A stretch of 64,000 nucleotides of DNA, from contig JACKDW010000020.1 in the NCBI GenBank assembly GCA_020633295.1, forward strand, positions 1 to 64,000. The letters are read 5' to 3'. The DNA is from Myxococcales bacterium (GTDB taxonomy: Bacteria; Myxococcota_A; Polyangia; Nannocystales; Nannocystaceae). The notes under the pieces were generated by a model. That model was not told the origin of the DNA. It saw only the letters and a list, made by a program, of their open reading frames with translations, and did no database searches. The position numbers and the translations under genes are program-made. How positions within the stretch are numbered: the stretch's first letter is position 1; every line of letters starts with the position of its first letter. This document shows, piece by piece, positions 40,951-53,599 of the stretch.

Positions 40951-42821
40951 TCAGCCGTTGTTGAGGATCTTGATGGCCTCCGGGTTGCCGGAGAGCAGGT
41001 GGAACTCGATGCGGCGGTTTCGCTCGTCCTTGGGGTCGACGCCCTGCAGGAGCATCTCCTCGCCGTGCCAGCTGACCTCGAGGCGGCTGGGCGCGACGCC
41101 CTTGCCGACGAGGTAGTTCTTGACGGCCTTGGCGCGCCGCTCCGAGAGCTTCTTGTTGTGCTTGGCGGAGCCGGGGGCGCTGGTGTGACCCGAGATCTCG
41201 AGGCGGACGTCGGGGAACTGCGCGAGCACGTCGGCGACCTGGTCGAGCTCGGACTTGCCGGCGTCGAGGAGGTCCCAGCGGTCGTTGGCGAAGGTGATGT
41301 TCTTGATCGCCAGCCTGGTGTTGACGGTCTCCGGGCAGCCGTTGTTGCTGACGGGGCCGGGCTCGTCCGGGCACATGTCGGGGGTGTACTCGGGCGGCAG
41401 CGGCGGGATGTCGCTGGGGTTGGGCGTCGGGCAGGTGTCCTTGTCGGGGTCGGCCGGGCAGCCGCGGTACTCGGGCGGCCCGGGGACGACGGGGCAGCTG
41501 TCGGGGATGTACTCGGGCGGCAGCGGCGGGACGCCGGCGGGGTTCTGCGAGTAGTTCTTGTCGCCGTCGGGGTTCTCGGGGCAGCCGACGTTGCTCAGCG
41601 GGCCCGGGATCAGCTCGCAGTTGTCGACGATGATGTCGGGCGGCAGCGGCGGGATGTCGGGCGGGTTCTGCGAGAACAGGCGGTCGCGGTCGGGGTCGAC
41701 GGGGCAGCCGCGGTTGGAGCTGGGGCCGGGGACCTGCCAGCAGCCGTCGATCTGCTCCTGCGGGAGGCCGGGCTGCTCGGGGTCGTAGAGGCCGTCGAGG
41801 TCGCTGTCGCGGTAGGGGCAGCCGTAGTTCTCGCGCGGGCCGAACTCGTAGGTGCAGCGATCGACGTCGGCGGCCGGCACCCCCTCCTGTCCCTCGTCAC
41901 ACATGCTGTCGCCGTCGGTGTCGACGCAGTCGCGCTGCTTGCCCTTGCCGCCGAGGCGGAAGATCAGGCCGAGCAGCACCTCGACGTTGTGGGCGCGGCC
42001 CTCGGAGATGCCGACGCGGGTCGCTACGTTGTCGATGACGTCGAGGCGCAGGCCGAACCAGCGGTTGACGTAGAACTTGACGCCGCCGCCGAAGTGGAAG
42101 GCGGGGTCGATGTCGCGGCCGAGCGCGGTCGACGAGGTGCCGATGAGCCCGAAGCCGGCGCGCACGAAGGGCGCGACGCGGTAGGGCGCCTGCAAGAGGC
42201 CCCAGGCGCGGAAGGTGTAGAGCGTCGCGGGGGCCTCGTCGATCATGAGCCCGGCCGCGTTGCCGCCGACGGTGCGCGTGGGCATGACGCCGCCGCCGAG
42301 CTCGACGCCGAGGATGCGCAGCGGGTAGTAGCCGACGCGCGCGCCGAAGTCCGGCGCGACGGTCGCGTAGGACAGGTGCACCGGCATCGGGTTGTCGGGG
42401 CCGACCTCGTAGAACTCGTGGTTCGGCGAGGGGAGGAACAGGCCGCCGTAGACGCCGAGCTCCCAGGTGTTGCGCTCGGGCGCGTAGCGCTTGATCCACG
42501 GCTCCTCGGCGCTGTCGCCCGAGCTCTCCGCGGGCTGGCTGCCGTCGGCCGCGACGGCGCCCTCGGGCTGGGCGCCGCCCTCGGGCTGGGCGCCGTCCGG
42601 CGGCATCGGCTGCGCGGCCTCGGGCGCCGGCTGAGCGACGGGCTGCGCGGGCTGGGCCGGCTGCGCGACGGCGCCGGGCTGCGCGGGCTGAGCGGGCTGG
42701 GCTGGGCGGGCTGCGCGGCCGCGGGCGCGGGGCGGGCCCCTCGACCAGGTTGGCCGCGTGCGCGCCAGGGGGGCCGCGAGCGCGACGGCGAGAGAGAGAG
42801 CAAGCTCGTTGCGTGTTTCAT
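40951..42821 (-). CDS. OmpA-family outer-membrane protein with type-3-like Cys/Pro repeats
   Basis: About 620 residues. ATG 42821 gives the signal peptide MKHATSLLSLAVALAAPLA if small indels in a TC run near 42790 and in an Ala-Gln-Pro stretch near 42700 are corrected; from about 42690 on the frame is intact. After the (Ala-Gln-Pro)n linker come a beta-barrel-like region, then five repeats of about 41 residues with 'CELIPGPLSNVGCPENPDGD' and 'PPLPPEY' (thrombospondin type-3-like), then an OmpA C-terminal peptidoglycan-binding domain with 'LEISGHTSAPGSAKHNKKLS' and 'RNRRIEFHL'. It links the outer membrane to peptidoglycan. A strong terminator follows. Confidence 0.9.
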
Positions 42822-42863
42822 CGTGATACTCCGCGGGTCATGCGAGAGGCGCGGTCGCGCTGG

Positions 42864-44507
<1,644 letters not shown>

Positions 44508-44894
44508 AGCCTGGTAGAGCCTACTGGAAGTTGCCGCGGTTGAAGCAAAAACCTCGCCGCGGCCCGCTCGCGCGATTGCGTGACGTCGGCGCTCCGAGCG
44601 GCCGCGCCCCCGCGCTGGCGCCCGCCCAGTTGCCGATACAACGTCTCGGGCGAGCGTCGCTCGCGTTGACGCGAGTCGTCACGAAGCCGCGCGCGCCGTG
44701 GCCGTGAGACGTTCGAGCGCCAGCGCTCACCGGCGCCGCGGGAGCGCGCGCTCGTCCGCGCGCGGCCGCGCCCGCGTCACCGCCTCGACGCGCGATATCG
44801 GAGAACCTGGGAACGAAGAAGGCCGCCGAGCGGCGGCCTTCTCCCAGTCGGGCGACCGTGCCATCACGGTCGCCCCGCGACGCCCGGCGCCGCG
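44508..44894. other. Intergenic region with one terminator
   Basis: About 390 bases between the MopE-type lipoprotein start and the GST stop, both on the minus strand. It holds the GST terminator (44817-44845) and must contain the lipoprotein promoter. No further gene or repeat is supported. Confidence 0.5.
44817..44845 (-). terminator. Intrinsic terminator of the GST gene
   Basis: The arms GAAGGCCGCC and GGCGGCCTTC form a ten-base-pair stem with a GAGC loop. On the minus strand the hairpin is followed by TTCGTTCCC, a weak T-rich tail. It lies about 50 bases downstream of the GST stop codon. Confidence 0.75.
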
Positions 44895-45602
44895 CTAGGT
44901 CGCCGCGCGCTGCGACTTGAGGTACTCGAGGAAGCCGCGGACGTCGCTCGCGGGCCCGGTGTAGGCGTCGCCGAGCGCCTGCTCGACGCGGGCGACGTAG
45001 GCCTTGGCCCAGTCCGCGATCGGGTTGTTGAGCGAGGGCGCGAACTCGAGGGACGCGGCCAGGCGCATGTCCGCGATCGTCGGCGAGTCCGCGCCGATGA
45101 AGCCCTCGCCGCCCTTGCCGATGAAGCAGGTCTTGATGACCTCGAGCAGCCGGTGGACCTCGGCCTCAGCCTGGTCGCGCGCCGCCGCCTTGAGCTCGTC
45201 CGACGCCTCGGAGGTCTGGGTCTCGCCGGGGTACAGCGGGAAGCCCATGTTCGGATAGACCGCGCGCGCGAACACGGGGTAGAAGCCGCCGGTGTGGTGA
45301 AAGTTGGCGCTGTCGACCACGGCGCGCGCGCTCGGGTCACGGGGGTAGTACTGGTCGAGGCCGTGCGCGTTGCACAGGTACGAGAGGATCGCGCAGCTCT
45401 CGACCATGATCCCGCCCGGCAGCGCCGCGCTCTCGAGCGAGGGCGTGGCGAAGGTCGGGCACTTCGAGGCGTACTCCTCCCCGCGCGTCTTGCCGAAGAC
45501 GTTCACCTCCTCGTGGGCGATGCCGCCGGCCCGGAGCAGCACGCGGACGCACATGTTGTTGACGCTCGGCGGGATGATGTTCAGCTTCACGGTCTCGGAC
45601 AC
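44895..45602 (-). CDS. Glutathione S-transferase family protein
   Basis: About 235 residues from the GTG at 45602, chosen because AGGAGG sits eight bases upstream; the frame is open to an ATG at 45644. The N-terminal thioredoxin-like domain has 'LNIIPPSVNNMCVRVLLRAG', 'PTFATPSLE' (cis-Pro loop) and 'MVESCAILSYLCNAHG' (the E-S glutathione gamma-Glu contact). The C-terminal helical domain has 'EGFIGADSPTIADMRLAA', the N-capping box of GSTs. The catalytic Ser/Tyr/Cys is not obvious; the early Ser-Val-Asn-Asn-Met-Cys segment is a candidate. Its substrate is unknown. It is followed by an intrinsic terminator and preceded by a 16-bp palindrome. Confidence 0.88.
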   Translation of the reverse strand: MSETVKLNIIPPSVNNMCVRVLLRAGGIAHEEVNVFGKTRGEEYASKCPTFATPSLESAALPGGIMVESCAILSYLCNAHGLDQYYPRDPSARAVVDSANFHHTGGFYPVFARAVYPNMGFPLYPGETQTSEASDELKAAARDQAEAEVHRLLEVIKTCFIGKGGEGFIGADSPTIADMRLAASLEFAPSLNNPIADWAKAYVARVEQALGDAYTGPASDVRGFLEYLKSQRAAT

Positions 45603-45617
45603 TCTCACGACCTCCTC

Positions 45618-45633
45618 CCGAGCCGCGGCTCGG
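45618..45633. promoter_or_regulatory. Perfect 16-bp palindrome upstream of GST
   Basis: CCGAGCCGCGGCTCGG lies directly before the GST ribosome binding site, 16 bases upstream of the chosen start codon. It may be an operator or an mRNA hairpin that hides the leader. GC-rich palindromes arise easily by chance in this genome. Confidence 0.35.
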
Positions 45634-45722
45634 AACGCGTTCACGCGCGCCCGCCCCCTCGCGCGCAGCCGCGGGGTTCAGGCGTACGCCGCGGTTGTAT
45701 CACGCGGCCGAGTCTCGAACGC

Positions 45723-46916
45723 TCACGCGCCGCGCGAGCGCGTACGCCCAGAGCCGGAGAACAGCGGGACGAGCAGCAGGCGACACTCGATGGGGCCGTT
45801 GAAGAACGGGACGCGCCGGCGCGGCTTGAGCCCGAGCGCGCGCGCGCGATCGAGGGCGGTGAACCAGGCGAGCTCGCAGCCCTCGCCGACGCGCTTGAGC
45901 CTGTCCCCAAAGCCACGATAGAGCTGATCGAGCGCGTCGAGGTCCTCGCCCATGCGCTCGCCGTAGGGCGGGTTGCAGGCGATCAGGCCCGGGCCCGCGC
46001 TGGGCGTGAACTCGAGCGCGTCCGCGCGGCGCACCTCGAGCGCGACCCCGGCCGCGCGCGCGTGCTCGCGCGCGCGCCCGACCGCGTGGCGATCGAGATC
46101 GGAGAGCAGGATCGGCGGCCGCGCGGCGGCGCGCGCCTCCTCGTTCAGCGCGCGCGCCTCGTCGAGCTGCCGCGCCCAGGCGCGCGCGTCGTGCTGCGGC
46201 CAGCGCTCGAACGCGAAGCCGCCCGCGAGCCCCGGCGCGCGCCGCTCGGCGATCCAGGCGGCCTCGATGCCGATCGTCCCGCCGCCGCAGAACGGATCGT
46301 AGAGCGGCTGGTCCCCGCGCCAGCCGCTCGCGCGCAGGAGCGCGGCGGCGAGCGACTCCTTCATCGGCGCCTCGCCGCCGCGCGATCGCCAGCCGCGCTC
46401 GTGCAGCGGTCGCCCGGCGAGGTCGAGCGAGAAGATCACCTCGCGCTCGTGCACGCGCGCGCGCACGCGGACATCCGGCCTGTCCCGATCGACATCTGGT
46501 CGACGGCCCGTCGCCGCGCGCACGCGATCGACGAGCGCGTCCTTGACCTTCAGCGCCGCGAAGCCGCTGTGGCGGAGCGCGCTGCGCTGCAGCGTCGCGT
46601 CGACGCGGAAGCGCTGCTGCGGGCTGATCCAGCGCGCCCAGTCGACGCGCGCGGCGCTGCGATAGAGCGCGTCGGCGCTGTCCGCCGGGCCCTCGCCGAC
46701 GATCCGCAGGACCCGGACCGCGCAGCGCAGCCAGAGGCACGCGCGCGTGGCCGCGCTCCAGTCGCCCGCGAACGCGACCCCGCCGGCGCGCTCCTCGGGC
46801 TCGGGGAGCCCGAGCTCGCGCGCCTCCTCGGCGAGCCACGGCTCGACCCCCCGGGGGCAGGTCGCGAACCACGGGCGCGCGGGCGCGGGCGCGGGCGTGC
46901 TGTGTGCGGCGGTCAT
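45723..46916 (-). CDS. THUMP-containing rRNA N2-guanine methyltransferase (RlmL N-terminal type)
   Basis: 397 residues, intact. Residues about 15-165 form a THUMP RNA-binding domain ('WFATCPRGVEPWLAEEARE', 'WARWISPQQRFRVDATLQRS'). The SAM-methyltransferase domain has 'PLYDPFCGGGTIGIEAAWIA' (SAM loop), 'ILLSDLDRHAVGRAREHA' and the catalytic NPPYGER at 315-321, typical of N2-guanine methylation (RlmL, YpsC). It lacks the C-terminal RlmK half of E. coli RlmKL, as in most bacteria. It should methylate 23S rRNA at the base equivalent to G2445. It starts 20 bases after the ThDP enzyme stop and is likely in one operon. Confidence 0.92.
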   Translation of the reverse strand: MTAAHSTPAPAPARPWFATCPRGVEPWLAEEARELGLPEPEERAGGVAFAGDWSAATRACLWLRCAVRVLRIVGEGPADSADALYRSAARVDWARWISPQQRFRVDATLQRSALRHSGFAALKVKDALVDRVRAATGRRPDVDRDRPDVRVRARVHEREVIFSLDLAGRPLHERGWRSRGGEAPMKESLAAALLRASGWRGDQPLYDPFCGGGTIGIEAAWIAERRAPGLAGGFAFERWPQHDARAWARQLDEARALNEEARAAARPPILLSDLDRHAVGRAREHARAAGVALEVRRADALEFTPSAGPGLIACNPPYGERMGEDLDALDQLYRGFGDRLKRVGEGCELAWFTALDRARALGLKPRRRVPFFNGPIECRLLLVPLFSGSGRTRSRGA

Positions 46917-46935
46917 CGAGTGCCTCCGCCGCGCG

Positions 46936-48711
<1,776 letters not shown>

Positions 48712-48771
48712 GACTCTCTCTCCCGGTTGCTCTGTGTGGTGGCCGCGACGTCGACGCGGCGCGCTAGCAAG

Positions 48772-49167
48772 CTAGCTAGAACTACTCTCGAGGACATGCC
48801 GCTTCGGGGTGAAGCAGGTGAAGGTCCCGGTGAAGACGACCGCGCCGTCGCGCCGCACCTCGGCCTCGACGCGCAGCTTCTTGCCGTCCTCGCCGCTGCG
48901 GCGCGCGCTCGCGACCAGCGCGTCGCCGACGACCACGGGCTTGAGAAAGCGCAGCTCGGCCGCGCCGAGGACGACGTTCGGGTGGTTGACGGCGAGCATC
49001 GCCGCGTAGTCGGCGAGCCCGAAGATGAAGCCCCCGTGGACGAGGCCCCGCTCGTCGGCGGCCATCTCCGGCACGGTCGTCAGCACAACCTCGGCCTCCC
49101 CCTCGGCGAGCCGCGCGGGGCTGCCGACGAGGCGGGGATCAATTCGATCGTGTGTGTTTTGGTTCAT
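48772..49167 (-). CDS. Hotdog-fold thioesterase (PaaI-like)
   Basis: 131 residues, intact, from ATG 49167. Single hotdog domain with the helix 'ERGLVHGGFIFGLADYAAML' and strands 'GAAELRFLKPVVVGDALVAS' and 'LRVEAEVRRDGAVVFTGTFT'. The HGG motif and an Asp (LADYA) in the long helix are family features for acyl-CoA hydrolysis. It lies 60 bases upstream of the ThDP enzyme on the same strand; a joint role in acyl-CoA breakdown is possible. Confidence 0.88.
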   Translation of the reverse strand: MNQNTHDRIDPRLVGSPARLAEGEAEVVLTTVPEMAADERGLVHGGFIFGLADYAAMLAVNHPNVVLGAAELRFLKPVVVGDALVASARRSGEDGKKLRVEAEVRRDGAVVFTGTFTCFTPKRHVLESSSS

Positions 49168-49351
49168 GTCGTGCCGTCGCGACGCGAGCGGTCCGTGGCA
49201 TCCCGACCTCGGCGAGCGAGGGCGCGGGCGTGTGTGGGCGGAGGTGCGGGCGAAGGCGCGCGCAGCTCCGCGCGCGCCTTATAACACGCTTCAATTGTCG
49301 CGGAAGGGCGTTCTCGACGATCGCGCGGCGAGCCGGCGCGCGCCCCCGCGC

Positions 49352-50272
49352 TCACTCGAGCAGGTCTCGGAGCGCGCCGTCGAGCTCGGGGAAGCTGAAT
49401 TCGAAGCCGAGGCGCTGCAGCGCGGCCGGGACCACGCGCTGGCTGGCGAGCAGCGCGTCGGCCATCTCGCCGACGGCCAGCCGCAGCGCGAAGCGAGGGA
49501 CCCGCATGATCGTCGGGCGCCGCAGCACCTTGCCGATCGCGCGCGTGAGCTCGGCGTTGGTCGCCGGCGCCGGCGCGGCCGCGTTCAGCGGCCCGTCGCA
49601 GCGCTCGTCCGTCGCCGCGCGCTGAAAGATCCGGGTCACGTCGCGCAGGTGGATCCACGGCATGTACTGGCGCCCCGAGCCCAGCGGCCCGCCGACGCCG
49701 AGGCGGATCGGCTGCACGAGCTTCTCGAGCGCGCCCCCGCCCTGCCCCAGCACGATGCCGACGCGCACGATCGCGACGCGGACCCCGAACTCGCGGGCGC
49801 GCGCGGCCTCGCGCTCCCAGGCCTTGCAGACCTCGGCGAGGAAGTCGTCTCCTGCGGGCGCGCGCTCGTCGAGCGCCCGCTCGCCGCCGTCGCCGTAGTA
49901 GCCCGAGGCCGAGGTCGAGATGAGCGCGGCCGGACGCCCGTCGCCGGCGCGACGACAGGCCTCGACGAGCGCGCGCGTCGTGTCGACGCGGCTGTCCATG
50001 ATCCGCCGCTTCCACGCGTCGGTCCAGCGCCGTCCGGCGACCGACTCGCCGGCGAGGTGAATCACCGCGTCGCAGCCGGAGATCGCGCCCGTGAGCGCGT
50101 CGTCCCCCGCGCTCGTGGCGACGAGCTCGACCCCGTCGCCGAGGCGCGCCCGCGCCCGCTCGACGTCACGCACCCAGGCGCGGACGTGGTGCCCCTCATG
50201 CCGCAGCGCGTCGACGAGCGGCGCGCCGACGAAGCCGGTCGCGCCCGTGATGAAGAATGTCCTGGGCTCCAT
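49352..50272 (-). CDS. TIGR01777-family epimerase/reductase (YfcH-like)
   Basis: 306 residues, intact, from ATG 50272 after GGAGGACC. Extended-SDR Rossmann motif 'FITGATGFVGAPLVDALR', 'VIHLAGESVAGRRWTDAWKR' and 'TSASGYYGD' typical of TIGR01777, then 'VRVGIVLGQGGGALEKL', 'MPWIHLRDVTRIFQRA' and the C-terminal DUF1731 tail 'VPAALQRLGFEFSFPELDGA'. The family is an NADP-binding epimerase of unknown substrate, linked in other bacteria to cell division (SulA homologue) and to isoprenoid or lipid metabolism. Confidence 0.92.
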   Translation of the reverse strand: MEPRTFFITGATGFVGAPLVDALRHEGHHVRAWVRDVERARARLGDGVELVATSAGDDALTGAISGCDAVIHLAGESVAGRRWTDAWKRRIMDSRVDTTRALVEACRRAGDGRPAALISTSASGYYGDGGERALDERAPAGDDFLAEVCKAWEREAARAREFGVRVAIVRVGIVLGQGGGALEKLVQPIRLGVGGPLGSGRQYMPWIHLRDVTRIFQRAATDERCDGPLNAAAPAPATNAELTRAIGKVLRRPTIMRVPRFALRLAVGEMADALLASQRVVPAALQRLGFEFSFPELDGALRDLLE

Positions 50273-50395
50273 GGTCCTCCGTTGTGCTCCGTCGTCGCGG
50301 GCGCGCGACGACGAGGCCGCGCCGCGCCGCTCGCTGAGGAGCTAGCACGACGCCTCCGCGCCGTCACCGACCACCGACGCGCGCGGGCCTGCGCG

Positions 50396-50947
50396 CTACA
50401 GCGGCTTCTTGCGGATCATGCCGGCGCCGCCGGCCGCCGAGCGGTACTTGTCGACGCAGTGATCGAAGATGGCGTCGAAGGCGTCCTTGAGCTCCTCCGG
50501 CGCGTTCTCGAGGCCGTGCTTGACGCAGGCCGCGATCTTGGCGCTGTTGCCCTGCGTGCACTTGATCTTCGTCATCGGCAGGGTCTCCTCTTTCTTCGCG
50601 TTCCACTGCTCGAGCGCGTCGCCGGTCTGCAGCCGCTGCACGAACGCGTCCTGAGCGGCCGCGACCTCGTCGCAGGCCTTGACGAGGTCGCCGGTCAGCT
50701 TGGCGTCCTCCGGCACGACGGCCACGGCCTCGAGCGCCGCGTCGAACTTCTCCTGCTGCTCCTTCTCGGCCTTCTGCTTGGCCTCGCGCTCGGCCTTGCG
50801 CTTGGCGATCGCCTCCTCCTCCTGCTTCTGCTTCTCCGCGTCGGCGGCGGCCGCCGCCTTCTCCTCCTCGGAGGGGCCCTTGTCGCTGTCGCAGGCGGAC
50901 AGCAGGCTGAGGATCACGGCGACGATGATGGGCGTGGTCTTGGTCAT
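50396..50947 (-). CDS. Lipoprotein with coiled-coil stalk
   Basis: 183 residues from ATG 50947, intact. Signal 'MTKTTPIIVAVILSLLSAC' with the lipobox LSAC, then a strongly charged coiled coil of about 55 residues (Glu/Lys/Ala, from EEEKAAAAAD on), then a helical domain with three Cys ('VKACDEVAAAQDAFVQRL', 'IKCTQGNSAKIAACVKHGL', 'DHCVDKYRS'). No family is recognised. The stop is TAG at 50396-50398. It is divergent from the second giant kinase. Confidence 0.75.
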   Translation of the reverse strand: MTKTTPIIVAVILSLLSACDSDKGPSEEEKAAAAADAEKQKQEEEAIAKRKAEREAKQKAEKEQQEKFDAALEAVAVVPEDAKLTGDLVKACDEVAAAQDAFVQRLQTGDALEQWNAKKEETLPMTKIKCTQGNSAKIAACVKHGLENAPEELKDAFDAIFDHCVDKYRSAAGGAGMIRKKPL

Positions 50948-51445
50948 GGGTCTCGCGCTGACGCGCCGCGGACGTCGCGGCGCGCCGTGAGCATGCCATA
51001 GCAACGATCGCCGCGACCGCGCGCCCTCGCGCGCCCGTCGGCGCGCTGTAGCGCGTCGCCTCAGAGCGACGTTTGTGCACCGTTCGCGCGGAGTCGGTGA
51101 TCCACGCGCCTCGGGTCCCTCGCCGTCACGCGACGATCGTCGGGCGCGCCCGGGCGCCGACGCGACGCCGGCGAGCGCGGATCTCCGCCGCGCTGCGGTC
51201 GCGAACGCCGACGGTTCGGGGGCGACCCGGCGCGCGCACCACGGCGCCCGCGCGCGCACACGCGGCGCGCCGAGGATCGGAGCGCGGCCCTGCGCGCGCG
51301 ATTCTGTCGCGCCGGCGAGCGGAGCAATCCCTCACGACATGTCCGCAAGAGCAGCGTGCCCTTGTGCTAGTATCACTCCGCTCCGGCGCGAGAGGTCACG
51401 GGCTCACGCGCCCGCGACGTCACGCCGCGCGCTTGAGGCTACATC
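50948..51445. promoter_or_regulatory. Divergent gap before the second giant kinase
   Basis: About 500 bases without a supported gene. Near the kinase end it holds ACGACATGTCCGC (51335-51347), an ACATGTC half-site as seen at other promoters here, and TAGTAT (51367-51372), a possible -10 box about 75 bases before the start. The rest is GC-rich with no repeats. Confidence 0.4.
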
Positions 51446-53599
51446 GTGCAGTTGAGCGGCTTCACCACGGGCGACCTGCTCCACCGCGGGGCCGACGCGA
51501 CCGTCTGGTCCGCGACCGAGCGGCGCACGGGTCGACGCGTCGCGATCAAGCGCGCGCGCACCGACGAGACGACGCTGCGCGAGGCCCAGCGCCTCATGGT
51601 CGCGCAGGGCGAGGGCGTCGTCGAGCTCATCGGCGTGGTCCAGACCGACGAGGGCGCGGCGATCATGCTCGAGCGCGCCGGCGAGTCGCTCAAGCAGCGC
51701 CTGCTCGAGCGCGGGCCGCTCCCGCCGCGAGAGGCCCTCACGATCGCGCTGGGGGTGGCGCGGACGCTCACCCGCCTGCACGACGCCGGCGTCATTCACC
51801 GCGACATCAAGCCGTCGAACCTGCTCGCGGCCGAGGACGAGCGCGGCTGGCTGCTCATGGACTTCGGCGTCGCCGCGCAGCTCGAGAAGGACGCCGACAC
51901 CGTCGAGTCGCGCGCGCTCGTCGGCAGCGCGCCCTACGTGCCGCCGGAGCAGACCGGGCGCGTCGCCCGGGGCGTCGACGCGCGCGCGGACCTCTACTCC
52001 CTCGGCGTCACGCTCTACGAGCTGCTCTGCGGCGAGCCGCCGTTCACCGGCGAGTCGCTGATGGAGCTGGTCTCGGCGCACCTCACCCGCGAGCCGCCGC
52101 CGCTGGGCGAGCGCGTCCCGGGCCTGCCCGAGGTCGTCGCCGCGATCGTGCACAAGCTCCTGCGCAAGCAGCCCGAGGACCGCTACCAGAGCGCGGTCGG
52201 GCTGGCGGAGGATCTCGAGCGCTGCCTCGAGGCGCTCGCGCGCGGCGACGAGCTCGCCAGCTTCGAGCTCGCGCGCTCCGACCGGGTGCCGCTGCGGATC
52301 CCCGACGAGCTGTTCGGGCGCGCGCGCGAGCTCGACGCGACGCTCGAGCACGCGCGCGCCGCCTGGGACGGGCACGGCGTCGTGATCAACCTGGTCGCAA
52401 AGCCAGGATATGGGCGCACGCGACTGCTGCGCGAGGTGTTCGCCGCGCTCGCGCGCGACGGGGCGCTGTGCCTGGCCGCCGCGAGCGACGACGACGCCCG
52501 GACGCCGCTCGCCGGGTTCACGCGCGCTCTGCGGGAGCTCGCGCGCCAGCTGCTCACGCGCGACGAGGACGAGCTCGGCCGCTGGCGCGAGCGCCTGAAC
52601 GAGGCGCTCGGCGGGCTCGGGGCGGTGATCCTCGAGCTCGCGCCCGAGCTGCGCGCGCTGCTCGGCGAGCAGCCGCCGCTCGAGGAGCTGCCGCCCGCCA
52701 AGGCGCGCACGCGCCTCGAGCAGGCGATGGTCCGGCTGCTGAGCGGCCTCGGCGCGCCGGGCCGCCCGCTCGCGCTCTACTACGCCGACTTCGAACGCTC
52801 CGACGAGGCCGGCCAGGCGCTGCTGCGGCGGCTCGTCGGGCACACGGCGCGCGAGCACGTCGCGCTGATCATCGGCTGCGAGTCGCCGCCGAGGCTCGAC
52901 GAGGCGCCGGTCGAGCCGCGCGTCGTGACGCTCGGCCCGCTGCCGCGCGAGGGGATCGTCGAGCTCCTCGCGGCCGCGCTCGAGCGGCCCGACGACGAGG
53001 GCGACGAGGGCGACGACGACGACGACGCGCGCGCGCCCGTGAACGAGCTCGCCGCGCTCGTCGAGCGCGAGACCGGCGGGCGACCGGCGCACATCAACAC
53101 GCTGCTGCGGCACCTCGCGCGCCTCGGCGCGATCTGGCGCCGCGACGGCGCGTGGCGCTGGTCGATCGACGCGATCCGCAACGCGCCGGCCCCGGACTCG
53201 ATGGCGGAGCTCGTGGTCGAGCGGGCGAAGAGCTGCTCGGCGCCGGCGCGCGCGCTCCTCGAGGCCGCGGCGTGCCTCGGCGCGCCGTTCACCGCGCGCG
53301 ACGTGGCCGCGGTCCTCAACGTCCCCGAGGACACGTCGACGACGCGCCTGTGGGAGCTGCTCGGCGCGGGCCTCGTCATCGCCGCCGTCGACGACGCGAC
53401 GACCGGCTTCGAGTTCCCGCACCCGTCGCTGCCGCGCGCGGTGCTGGCCGAGCTCGAGCCCGCCCGCGCGCGCGCGCTGCACGGGGCCGTGGTGCTGCGC
53501 CTGCACGAGACGCTCGACGAGGAGGCCCGGCGCGAGCGCCTGTTCGAGCTCACCGCGCACCTCGACGCGCTCGGGGAGATCGAGGACGCGCGCACCTGA
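51446..53599 (+). CDS. Giant hybrid kinase 2, N-terminal half (Ser/Thr kinase-AAA), ending at an in-frame TGA
   Basis: 717 residues from GTG 51446. The Ser/Thr kinase domain (1-265) has Lys35 in RVAIKRA, HRD at 118-120 in 'VIHRDIKPSN' and DFG at 139-141, so it looks active. The following AAA region is degenerate: the P-loop reads 'LVAKPGYGRTRLL' with Arg for the Walker A Lys, and Walker B 'LALYYADFERSDE' has only one Asp. The TGA at 53597-53599 lies between 'IEDART' and 'TIALELYARAGAVAL' in an otherwise continuous frame of 1941 codons. I therefore think it is a sequence error or a nonsense mutation, and that this half and the next form one protein like the 1970-residue paralogue at 11.3-17.2 kb. 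Confidence 0.88.
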   Translation: MQLSGFTTGDLLHRGADATVWSATERRTGRRVAIKRARTDETTLREAQRLMVAQGEGVVELIGVVQTDEGAAIMLERAGESLKQRLLERGPLPPREALTIALGVARTLTRLHDAGVIHRDIKPSNLLAAEDERGWLLMDFGVAAQLEKDADTVESRALVGSAPYVPPEQTGRVARGVDARADLYSLGVTLYELLCGEPPFTGESLMELVSAHLTREPPPLGERVPGLPEVVAAIVHKLLRKQPEDRYQSAVGLAEDLERCLEALARGDELASFELARSDRVPLRIPDELFGRARELDATLEHARAAWDGHGVVINLVAKPGYGRTRLLREVFAALARDGALCLAAASDDDARTPLAGFTRALRELARQLLTRDEDELGRWRERLNEALGGLGAVILELAPELRALLGEQPPLEELPPAKARTRLEQAMVRLLSGLGAPGRPLALYYADFERSDEAGQALLRRLVGHTAREHVALIIGCESPPRLDEAPVEPRVVTLGPLPREGIVELLAAALERPDDEGDEGDDDDDARAPVNELAALVERETGGRPAHINTLLRHLARLGAIWRRDGAWRWSIDAIRNAPAPDSMAELVVERAKSCSAPARALLEAAACLGAPFTARDVAAVLNVPEDTSTTRLWELLGAGLVIAAVDDATTGFEFPHPSLPRAVLAELEPARARALHGAVVLRLHETLDEEARRERLFELTAHLDALGEIEDART

